Origin: JAJFUG01 sp964386505
GTDB lineage: Bacteria > Gemmatimonadota > Glassbacteria > GWA2-58-10
Reading direction: 5' to 3'
NCBI GenBank assembly: GCA_964386505.1
Contig: CAYLSM010000211.1
Span: 1-7,841 of the forward strand
Length of the DNA stretch: 7,841 nucleotides
The translations under genes and the position numbers were made by a program. The notes beneath the pieces are model-generated. The model saw only the letters and a program-made list of their open reading frames with translations, made no database searches and had not been told where the DNA came from. Below are positions 1 through 6,693 of this stretch, one piece after another; position 1 is the first letter of the stretch, and each line of letters starts with the position of its first letter.

Positions 1-1496
1 AGGCTGCCCGGCACACCGGCTCCGCAGCCGGGGCAGTCGACCAGGACATGTTCCGTGTCTGTCTCGACCTGGACCTCCAGTGCCGCTGCCTCCGGGGACG
101 CTGCCGGCGGTTCGGGAATGCCCGTGGACATCGCGGCCTCCGGTGCGGCCGGTGCGAACGAGGCGCCCGGCTCCCGGGCCAGCTCGAACTTCGGCGCGGC
201 CTGCGCAGCCGCGCTCGTGGCCGTCTCCTGCTGTTTTCTGAGAATCAAGAGACGCTGGGCGCGTATCAGGGCGCGGTCGATCAGGCGTCCGCTCTGAGGC
301 TCGACCGGCAGCTCGACCACCGGAGGAGCGGGTGCGGGCGCCGTGGACTGGGCCTGTGCCGGGTCTCCGGCGACCGCATGGGGGTAGTCGATGGCCTGCA
401 CCGACCGGGCCACCGGGGCGCGGTTCTCGGCCTCGATATCCGGCGCACCCTCGGCGATCTGGGCCTGGGCGCGCTCGCCCAGGGCCGCCCCCACGTCGAT
501 GATCCATTTTTCCTCGCAGGGGCACTCCATCAGGCCCTCGGCATCCGCCGGCACCTTGATCATACGGTCGCAGCGCGGGCACTTGATCTCGGTGAGGCGC
601 TCGGAGACCCGCTTGTCCAGACCGCCGCGCAGGGCCAGCAGCTCGTTGTCCACGTTGATGATCCAGGAGCAGTCGTCGTAAGGGCACTCCATCAGGCCGC
701 TCATGGTGGTGTCAAGCTCCACCGGACGGCCGCAGCCGTAGCAGGAGATGGTGAACGCCTTCACATTGCGCGGGCCTTTGTGGCCGGCGTTCTCCTCGGC
801 GTTCTCCAGTTCCTCGATGTTGAATTCCTTGCGGCAGTTGGGGTTGGGGCAGCGCCACAGACCGGTGATCTCGGAACTCTCGACCAGCTTGGAGCTGCAA
901 TGCGGGCAGAGGTGCTCCTGGGCCCCGGCCGCCTCCTCCTCCGCCCGCTTGACCATCTCCACCAGCTGCTGCCCGTCCCGGGTGAGCACATTGCTCCGCC
1001 GGGCCAGTTCCAGGGCCTCCTGGTCGAATGTCCCGGTTGTCAGGCAGATGCCCTTGGGCGCGTTGTTCACGTTCATGCGCTCCAGCAGACGGCGGACCTG
1101 CTCGCCGCCCACGGCCCGGTTCATCTCCACGTCCAGGTATTCGAGCGACACCGGGATACCGCCGCTGTCGCGCAGCGAGGCCCAGCCGATATCCTGCTGA
1201 TCCACGCGCAGCGGCTCCATGAGGTCGTATCCGCGGGGGAAGAACAGGCTGTAGACTATGCCCTCCAGCTTCTCCTCGATCATCTTGATCCGCTTCGCGC
1301 GGACCGAAACCAGGCGGTAGTTGCGGTAGAACCAGACCCCGCCGGCCATTGCGATGACCACGCCCAGCATGGCCAGGGACATGGCCGGATGGCCCCGGAG
1401 CTGGCGCCAGAACAGAACGTGCAGCACCACCAGAGAGCCGCAGACAGCCAGGGCCGTTATTTCCAGACGGTTGAACAGCGGGGGTTTCTCAGCCAT
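1..1496 (-). CDS. Membrane-anchored protein with degenerate Mrr-like domain and tandem zinc ribbons (3' end outside window)
   Basis: The frame is open for 498 codons and runs off the left edge. The ATG at 1496-1494 has an SD (GGAGAG on the minus strand, 1509-1504) with 7-nt spacing. Residues about 13-30 and 39-57 are hydrophobic and look like a two-helix hairpin anchor. A charged helix (about 61-79) leads into a domain at about 80-183 whose second half reads KGICLTTGTFDQEALELA followed by RDGQQLVEMV, which matches the C-terminal half of Mrr-type restriction-endonuclease-fold domains. D102 could be the acidic active-site residue, but the usual (Q/E)-x-K is E119-Y-L, with no Lys, so I infer no nuclease activity. 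Cysteines follow as CX2C-X15-CX4C (197/200/216/221 and 252/255/271/276) and a third unit at 306/309/325/327. Residues about 337-480 are Ala/Pro/Glu-rich and probably disordered. C488 and C491 begin a fourth ribbon. The function is unknown; nucleic-acid or protein binding at the inner membrane is a guess. It is transcribed divergently from rho. Confidence 0.85.
   Translation of the reverse strand, partial: MAEKPPLFNRLEITALAVCGSLVVLHVLFWRQLRGHPAMSLAMLGVVIAMAGGVWFYRNYRLVSVRAKRIKMIEEKLEGIVYSLFFPRGYDLMEPLRVDQQDIGWASLRDSGGIPVSLEYLDVEMNRAVGGEQVRRLLERMNVNNAPKGICLTTGTFDQEALELARRSNVLTRDGQQLVEMVKRAEEEAAGAQEHLCPHCSSKLVESSEITGLWRCPNPNCRKEFNIEELENAEENAGHKGPRNVKAFTISCYGCGRPVELDTTMSGLMECPYDDCSWIINVDNELLALRGGLDKRVSERLTEIKCPRCDRMIKVPADAEGLMECPCEEKWIIDVGAALGERAQAQIAEGAPDIEAENRAPVARSVQAIDYPHAVAGDPAQAQSTAPAPAPPVVELPVEPQSGRLIDRALIRAQRLLILRKQQETATSAAAQAAPKFELAREPGASFAPAAPEAAMSTGIPEPPAASPEAAALEVQVETDTEHVLVDCPGCGAGVPGS
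491..698 (-). repeat. Internal duplication encoding zinc ribbons 2 and 3
   Basis: A 17-base block is identical at 520-536 and 682-698 (162 bases apart). A second block matches at 15 of 16 bases, 491-506 versus 650-665 (159 bases apart). The blocks encode the GLMECP and WII(N/D)V parts of ribbons 2 and 3. The 3-base difference in spacing is one codon lost from ribbon 3. The repeat lies inside the coding frame and reads as duplicated protein modules rather than a mobile repeat. Confidence 0.75.
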
Positions 1497-1572
1497 CTTG
1501 CTTCTCTCCGGCAATCCAGGGAGCGTCACTTACGCCTGCACTCCGGCACCCGGGCGCAGGCAATCCAAGCTT

Positions 1573-1581
1573 ATTATAACA
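1573..1581 (-). promoter_or_regulatory. Extended -10 promoter of the Mrr-like gene
   Basis: The minus strand reads TGTTATAAT, an exact TGn plus TATAAT extended -10 element, in an AT-rich island. No good -35 hexamer lies 16-18 nt upstream (the region reads around GCAAGCGG), as is usual for extended -10 promoters. The expected start near 1566 gives a 5' UTR of about 70 nt before the ATG at 1496. This is a sequence match only. Confidence 0.55.
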
Positions 1582-1592
1582 TAATGTATAAT

Positions 1593-1606
1593 TGCCGCTT
1601 GCGGCA
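1593..1606. promoter_or_regulatory. Operator-like palindrome in the divergent promoter region
   Basis: TGCCGC-TT-GCGGCA is a perfect 6-bp inverted repeat with a 2-bp centre. It covers the -35 position of the minus-strand promoter at 1573-1581 and ends 24 bases before the -35 of the plus-strand promoter at 1630. A dimeric regulator could therefore affect the Mrr-like gene and possibly rho. The regulator is unknown. A T7 run follows at 1613-1619, but the loop is too tight for a convincing terminator. Confidence 0.35.
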
Positions 1607-1629
1607 GGCCACTTTTTTTCAACAAACAC

Positions 1630-1658
1630 TTGACAGTTTTTCTCAATCCCTGTATTTT
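1630..1658 (+). promoter_or_regulatory. Candidate distal sigma-70-type promoter for rho
   Basis: TTGACA (1630-1635, perfect -35) is followed after exactly 17 bases by TATTTT (1653-1658, 4 of 6 to TATAAT), in an AT-rich stretch. Initiation near 1665 would give rho a leader of about 447 nt. This is long, but compatible with the leader-dependent autoregulation known for rho in E. coli. Confidence 0.5.
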
Positions 1659-1851
1659 AAGTTGTGCAATGTCCGCTCACAGAAGCTTTTCAGAAAGTAT
1701 CGCTACACGCCCTTTTTCCCGTAACTCCCGATACTGTTCAGCTTGAGAGCATGCATTCGAGTTTACCGCCGTCATTATGGCCGGCCGGATCGCCCTGTTG
1801 GAGAATCAGCGGTTTTTCCGCCCCCTTTGAATACACTACAGATAAGTGGTT

Positions 1852-1880
1852 TTAACTCTGCCGAAGCCGCAAAGTATTAT
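1852..1880 (+). promoter_or_regulatory. Candidate proximal promoter for rho
   Basis: TTAACT (1852-1857, 4 of 6 to TTGACA), a 17-base spacer and TATTAT (1875-1880, 5 of 6 to TATAAT) make a second promoter candidate. A start near 1887 would leave a leader of about 225 nt. It could act in tandem with the site at 1630 or be chance in AT-richer DNA. Confidence 0.35.
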
Positions 1881-2097
1881 TTCCGCGGCCCGCGTCCTGA
1901 AATCACCGCGCCGCGTTGATGGCTGATCCCGGCAGCAGTTTGGAACTCCGCCCTGCAGCAATCGAGCAGACGATCGGACCAGAATCTCCACCTCACAGTC
2001 GAACTGGATTCCCTTGCAGAGCGGGTAATCCTATTCAATATGGAATTAATCACGCGGAACGGATGACGGGCCGGGCCGTTATATTCAAACCCTTTTG

Positions 2098-2103
2098 AAG
2101 GAG
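2098..2103 (+). promoter_or_regulatory. Ribosome binding site that fixes the TTG start of rho
   Basis: AAGGAG lies 8 bases before TTG at 2112. The next in-frame ATG (2139, residue 10) has no SD at a suitable distance, and the encoded residues 1-9 (MEEVIEIRD) are plausible coding sequence. This supports the rare TTG codon as the start. Confidence 0.7.
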
Positions 2104-2111
2104 CGACACCC

Positions 2112-3374
<1,263 letters not shown>

Positions 3375-3420
3375 TCCGGCTGGGCTGTACGGCAGACGTA
3401 AAGAGGCGACAGCATTCAAG

Positions 3421-3457
3421 CCGGGAGAGCGGGGCCGGGCACGGCGCGCTCTCCCGG
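3421..3457 (+). terminator. Nested hairpin without U-tract after rho
   Basis: An uninterrupted 11-bp stem pairs CCGGGAGAGCG (3421-3431) with CGCTCTCCCGG (3447-3457). Inside the 15-base loop, GCCG (3434-3437) can pair with CGGC (3442-3445) around a GGCA tetraloop. It begins 46 bases after the rho stop. The downstream bases are G/C-rich, so it is not a classical intrinsic terminator. It could be a U-less terminator or a 3'-end stabiliser after Rho-dependent trimming. Confidence 0.5.
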
Positions 3458-3489
3458 GCAGGCGGACGGCCGGTCAGAGCGAGCCGCAG

Positions 3490-3519
3490 TTTACAAAGCG
3501 CTCCCCGGCCTTTTATATT
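3490..3519 (+). promoter_or_regulatory. Strong promoter candidate for ruvX-mltG
   Basis: TTTACA (3490-3495, 5 of 6) and TATATT (3514-3519, 5 of 6) are 18 bases apart; reading the -10 as TTATAT (3513-3518) gives 17. The AT-rich -10 stands out in GC-rich surroundings. Initiation would fall near 3526, inside the first possible ATG codon context of ruvX, which favours the second ATG at 3537. Confidence 0.6.
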
Positions 3520-3536
3520 GAATGGCAGGTTTGCAT

Positions 3537-4004
3537 ATGGGAAGAATCCTGGCTGTTGACTATGGCGAGCGCCGGGTGGGCCTGGCCCTCTCGGATGAGA
3601 ACGCGATCCTGGTGTCCACCACGCCCCCGACCCTCGACCGCAAGGCCTTGCCCCGCGGGCAGCGCCTGGAGGCGGCTATCGCGCGGATCGTGGAGGAGTG
3701 GGAGGTGGCCGAGGTGGTGCTGGGGCTGCCGATCAACATGGACGGCAGCCAGGGCGAGGCCGCGCAAAAAGTGATCGCTTTCGGCGCTGTTCTCAAGGCC
3801 GCTCTGGGCGGAGTGCCGGTCAACACCTGGGATGAGCGTCTGACCAGTGTGGCTGCCCAGCGGGTGCGCGCCGAATTGGGGATTCCGCTGACCAAGCGTC
3901 GTGACAAGGGCAAGGTGGATTCGCTGGCCGCGGTGATCCTGCTTCAGAATTACCTGGCCTGGAAGCGTGGTGGTGGTGGGCCCGCCGAGGCTGATCCCGA
4001 CTGA
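3537..4004 (+). CDS. ruvX: Putative pre-16S rRNA nuclease RuvX/YqgF
   Basis: RNase H-fold (RuvC-like) nuclease of the YqgF family, implicated in maturation of the 16S rRNA 5' end; the name also reflects an older Holliday-junction resolvase proposal. The 155 residues are near the usual family length. Family marks: N-terminal strand MGRILAVDYGERRVGLALSD with acidic D8; VLGLPINMDGS at 61-71; WDERLTS at 98-104 (D99/E100); and KGKVDSLAAVILLQNYL at 125-141 with D128. I start at ATG 3537 because AGG lies 7 bases upstream, family proteins usually begin just before the first strand, and the promoter at 3490-3519 would initiate after the alternative in-frame ATG at 3522 (five more residues, no SD). The Gly-rich acidic tail is not conserved in the family. 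mltG follows after 14 bases, so the two are probably co-transcribed. Confidence 0.95.
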   Translation: MGRILAVDYGERRVGLALSDENAILVSTTPPTLDRKALPRGQRLEAAIARIVEEWEVAEVVLGLPINMDGSQGEAAQKVIAFGAVLKAALGGVPVNTWDERLTSVAAQRVRAELGIPLTKRRDKGKVDSLAAVILLQNYLAWKRGGGGPAEADPD

Positions 4005-4018
4005 CACGGAGGCCGGCG

Positions 4019-5047
4019 ATGCCGGAGGAAGTCGCTCGCGAAAAAAGTTACTGGGCCTCTCTCTGGCCGTTCTTTGCGGCATTCCTGGCCGTGGATGCGG
4101 TCCTTCTGCTGGCCTTTTACCTCACTTTCGCTCCCTCGCGCTCACAGGCCGTGCGCGTCCACGTGCCCTCCGGGGCCGGGGTGCGCCAGATCGCCAGTAT
4201 CCTGAAACAGGAGCGGGTGATCAACGACGGCCTCAGTTTCGGCCTGCTGGTCCGCTTGCGCGGCCGCGGCGGGAGCCTGCGCGCCGGCGACTACGATATT
4301 CCCCCCGGGGTCAACCCCTGGGGCGTGATCGACATTCTGGCCAGCGGCCAGGGCGAACTGACACGGATCACCCTGCCCGAGGGCCTGACCGACGTGCAGA
4401 TGTTCGCCCGCCTGGCCGACTCTATCCCAGGCCTGGACAGTCTGGAGCTGAGACGGCTCGCCCGCGACCCGTCCTTCGCACGTGAGCTGGGCCTGGACAG
4501 CGATGCCCTGATCGGTTACCTGTTCCCGGACACCTATCTTGTCCCGCCCTCGATCAGTGCGCGCGAGATGCTGAGCCTGATGGTCGGGCGGTTCCAGCAG
4601 GTCTGGACGAAGGTTTGCGGCAGCTCGGTCCCGGCCAACGGTCTGAGTGCGCGGGAGAACGTGATCCTGGCCTCGATTGTCGAGAACGAGGCCGTGCGCG
4701 ACAGCGAGCGCCCCGTGATCGCCTCGGTGTTCCTCAACCGCCTCCGGATCGGCCGTCCCCTCGAATCCTGCGCCACGGTGCTGTACGTACTGGGCAAGCA
4801 CAAGTCGCACCTGCTCTACACCGACCTGAGTGTAGAATCACCTTACAACACCTACCTCCACGGCGGCCTGCCCCCCGGCCCGATCTGCAATCCGGGGCGC
4901 AAAAGCCTGGAGGCCGTGCTCAACCCCTCACGCACCGACTATCTGTATTTCGTGGCCCGCGGCGACGGCAGCCACGTGTTCAGCCGCTCGCTCGAGGAGC
5001 ATGTCAACGCCAAGAACCGTATCGGGCGGCGCGGCCCCGGAGGCTGA
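4019..5047 (+). CDS. mltG: Endolytic murein transglycosylase MltG (YceG family)
   Basis: Inner-membrane lytic transglycosylase that cleaves nascent glycan strands and is thought to terminate peptidoglycan chain elongation. The 342 residues fit the family. A short cytoplasmic N-terminus precedes one membrane helix (about 11-37), placing the catalytic domain in the periplasm. A LysM-like region covers about 45-110. Signatures are LPEGLT (119-124), GYLFPDTY (166-173), ASIVENEA (218-225) with catalytic E222 (E. coli E218), SPYNTY (274-279) and GLPPGPICNPG (283-293). The segment that reads LQTDPTVIY in E. coli is LESCATVLY here, with Cys251 in place of Asp. The start ATG has GGAGG (4008-4012) with 6-base spacing. 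It follows ruvX closely on the same strand. The C-terminus ends in a short Arg/Gly-rich tail. Confidence 0.97.
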   Translation: MPEEVAREKSYWASLWPFFAAFLAVDAVLLLAFYLTFAPSRSQAVRVHVPSGAGVRQIASILKQERVINDGLSFGLLVRLRGRGGSLRAGDYDIPPGVNPWGVIDILASGQGELTRITLPEGLTDVQMFARLADSIPGLDSLELRRLARDPSFARELGLDSDALIGYLFPDTYLVPPSISAREMLSLMVGRFQQVWTKVCGSSVPANGLSARENVILASIVENEAVRDSERPVIASVFLNRLRIGRPLESCATVLYVLGKHKSHLLYTDLSVESPYNTYLHGGLPPGPICNPGRKSLEAVLNPSRTDYLYFVARGDGSHVFSRSLEEHVNAKNRIGRRGPGG

Positions 5048-5061
5048 GCTCACCACCTGTC

Positions 5062-5091
5062 TTGACAGCCCGGCCGCGGGAGGCGTAAGTT
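5062..5091 (+). promoter_or_regulatory. Possible promoter for pgi-hisI-tyrA
   Basis: A perfect -35 TTGACA (5062-5067) lies 15 bases after the mltG stop, but the best -10 is poor (TAAGTT, 5086-5091, 3 of 6, spacer 18). The -35 overlaps the palindrome CTGTC-TT-GACAG (5057-5068), which could be an operator. A weak or activator-dependent promoter is plausible; chance is not excluded. Confidence 0.35.
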
Positions 5092-5155
5092 TAGCCCGTT
5101 CCGGGTGTGAACTGGAGCGTATTCCAGCCTGACCTGACCCTGTTCAACCACCGTG

Positions 5156-5178
5156 CCGGCGGAGCGATCTCCGGCCGG
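5156..5178 (+). promoter_or_regulatory. Hairpin directly upstream of the pgi ribosome binding site
   Basis: CCGGCGGAG (5156-5164) pairs with CTCCGGCCGG (5169-5178) around a CGAT loop, giving 9 pairs with one bulged G (5174). It ends at the base before the pgi SD AAGGAGG. It could modulate ribosome access or protect the 5' end of the message; no U-run follows, so an intrinsic terminator is unlikely. Confidence 0.4.
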
Positions 5179-5185
5179 AAGGAGG
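5179..5185 (+). promoter_or_regulatory. Ribosome binding site fixing the pgi start
   Basis: AAGGAGG, a near-perfect anti-SD match, sits 5 bases before ATG 5191. It rules in this start over the in-frame GTG at 5107 and the in-frame ATG at 5227, neither of which has a comparable SD. Confidence 0.8.
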
Positions 5186-5190
5186 AGCAA

Positions 5191-6633
5191 ATGTTCAACC
5201 GGCGTACGGCCAAGTGGCAGAGCCGCATGGCCCTGAAACTCGATTTCAACTACATGCTGAACGAGTATGTCGGACCCCGCCACGGACTGAGCGTGGAGGA
5301 CCTGTCGGGCCTGAGCGAGATCGCCTCCCGTATACATGATGACCTGAAAGCCAGGCGCGAGGCCGGCAAGATCGGGTTCTACAACCTGCCCCACGACCGC
5401 GCCACCAGCGCCAAAATCGAAGCCTTCGCCAAAAAAGCTCGCCGCTCGTTCCAGAACGTGGTGATCCTGGGTATCGGCGGCTCCAGCCTGGGGCCCAAGG
5501 CCCTGCACAGCTCGCTTATCGGCGGCATGTGGGCCAACCTGGCCACCCGTCGCCAGCGCGGCGGAATCCCGCGTTTCTTCTTCGCCGACAACATCGACCC
5601 GGATGGGTTCAGCCGCCTGCTGCGCGCCGTGGACCCGAGCAAGACCCTGTTCATCGTGGTCACCAAGAGCGGCACCACGGCCGAGACGATGAGCCAGTTC
5701 CTGATCGTGCGCCGTCTGCTGGAAAAAGAGGTCGGCCGCAAGAAAGTGTCCCAGCACCTGGTGGCGGTAACCGACAGTCAGAAAGGCCTGCTGCGCATAA
5801 TCGCCGAGCGCGAGGACCTGGAGGATTTCATCATTCCGGGCAACGTGGGCGGACGGTTCAGCGTGTTCACCCCGGTGGGCCTGCTGCCCGCCGCACTGAT
5901 GGGGATCGACCTGGAGGAGCTGCTGGACGGCGCGGCCTACATGGACAGCCGCACGAGCGGCGCGGACCTGATGACCAACCCGGCCTACGTGGCGGGGGCG
6001 CTTCTGTTCCTGGCCGACAAGCTGCGTGGCCGTCACATCACGGTCATGATGTCCTACAGCGACAGCCTCTACGACATTGCCGACTGGTTCCGTCAGCTTT
6101 GGGCCGAATCCCTGGGCAAGAAAAACTCGCTGGGCGGCCAGGAGGTATTCACCGGCCTGACCCCGGTCAAGGCCCTGGGCGTGACCGACCAGCATAGCCA
6201 GACCCAGCTTTACATGGAGGGCCCTTTCGACAAGTCCACCGTGTTCCTGGCGGTGGAAAAATTCGCCGAGCAGTGCCCGATCCCCAAGCTCTACGGCGAC
6301 CTGCCCGACCTGGCCTACCTGGGCGGCCACAGCCTGGCCGAGCTGTTCCAGGCCGAGCGCCTGGCCACCGAGGACGCCATGCTTCAGGCCGGCCGTCCCA
6401 GCATGACACTCACCCTGCCCGAGGTGAACCCGTTCACCGTGGGCCAGCTCCTCTACCTGCTGGAGGTCCAGACCGCTTTCACCGGCGGCCTTTACAACAT
6501 CGACCCGTTCGACCAGCCGGGCGTGGAGCTTGGCAAGAAACTTACCTACGGCCTGATGGGCCGCGAGGGTTTCGAGAGCGTGAGAGGCGAACTGGCCTCG
6601 CGCAAGGCGCGCAACGCGAAATTCATCCTTTAA
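5191..6633 (+). CDS. pgi: Glucose-6-phosphate isomerase
   Basis: Cytosolic enzyme interconverting glucose 6-phosphate and fructose 6-phosphate in glycolysis and gluconeogenesis. At 480 residues it is closer to the short bacterial form (about 450 in Bacillus) than to E. coli (549). Two sugar-isomerase folds are visible: GIGGSSLGPKAL (94-105) and VTKSGTTAET (157-166) bind the phosphate. The family signatures are VGGRFSVFTPVG (219-230) and GLYNIDPFDQPGVELGKK (433-450). By alignment, catalytic residues are E306 in WAESLGKK, H335 in DQHSQTQ and K449 in GVELGK (E. coli E355, H386, K514). The start is decided by AAGGAGG. A frame extending upstream to GTG 5107 exists, but it crosses the UTR hairpin and has no family similarity that I recognise. 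hisI follows after 60 bases that hold a hairpin. Confidence 0.97.
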   Translation: MFNRRTAKWQSRMALKLDFNYMLNEYVGPRHGLSVEDLSGLSEIASRIHDDLKARREAGKIGFYNLPHDRATSAKIEAFAKKARRSFQNVVILGIGGSSLGPKALHSSLIGGMWANLATRRQRGGIPRFFFADNIDPDGFSRLLRAVDPSKTLFIVVTKSGTTAETMSQFLIVRRLLEKEVGRKKVSQHLVAVTDSQKGLLRIIAEREDLEDFIIPGNVGGRFSVFTPVGLLPAALMGIDLEELLDGAAYMDSRTSGADLMTNPAYVAGALLFLADKLRGRHITVMMSYSDSLYDIADWFRQLWAESLGKKNSLGGQEVFTGLTPVKALGVTDQHSQTQLYMEGPFDKSTVFLAVEKFAEQCPIPKLYGDLPDLAYLGGHSLAELFQAERLATEDAMLQAGRPSMTLTLPEVNPFTVGQLLYLLEVQTAFTGGLYNIDPFDQPGVELGKKLTYGLMGREGFESVRGELASRKARNAKFIL

Positions 6634-6640
6634 GCGAACC

Positions 6641-6676
6641 GCGCTGTCCGGCCGCAGGACTGCCTGAGGACAGCGC
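6641..6676 (+). terminator. Nested hairpin without U-tract between pgi and hisI
   Basis: A perfect 9-bp stem pairs GCGCTGTCC (6641-6649) with GGACAGCGC (6668-6676). Within the loop, CAGG (6655-6658) pairs with CCTG (6663-6666) around ACTG. It begins 7 bases after the pgi stop and ends 7 bases before the hisI SD. Only TTT follows, so full intrinsic termination is doubtful; attenuation or message stabilisation between the two genes is an alternative. Confidence 0.45.
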
Positions 6677-6693
6677 CCGATTTGGAGTGCTGC

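Larger units (their letters stand above)
1497..2111. other. Divergent intergenic region and rho leader
   Basis: These 615 bases separate the minus-strand Mrr-like gene from rho and hold no convincing gene. Bases 1497-1569 are the 5' UTR of the minus-strand gene, with its SD and a nested hairpin (GCCTGC at 1534-1539 with GCAGGC at 1556-1561, inner CCGG/CCGG). Bases 1570-1700 are AT-rich and hold the divergent promoters. Bases from about 1665 to 2111 are the probable rho leader. Small frames here (for example ATG 1919 to stop 2098) use third bases unlike the neighbouring genes. I see no tRNA, known riboswitch or intrinsic terminator. Confidence 0.7.

Noticed and set aside
1593..1619. Inverted repeat followed by seven T, resembling an intrinsic terminator
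   Set aside because: The loop would be only 2-4 bases, six bases separate stem and T-run, and no plus-strand gene lies upstream within the window. I call the palindrome an operator candidate instead.
48..1724. 558-residue plus-strand frame opposite the Mrr-like gene
   Set aside because: It is Arg/His/Gln/Leu-rich with no recognisable motif, while the opposite strand shows an SD, membrane helices, an Mrr-like segment and regularly spaced Cys pairs. It is a GC-rich antisense shadow that even runs through the promoter region.
1664..1855. Small plus-strand frame in the rho leader
   Set aside because: No SD, non-gene-like base use, and it overlaps the presumed transcription start; no similarity recognised.
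4142..4810. 222-residue minus-strand frame opposite mltG
   Set aside because: It is antisense to conserved MltG motifs and has no motifs of its own.
5107..5190. Upstream extension of pgi to a GTG start
   Set aside because: No SD at the GTG, and it would translate through the RBS-proximal hairpin. ATG 5191 has a near-perfect SD.
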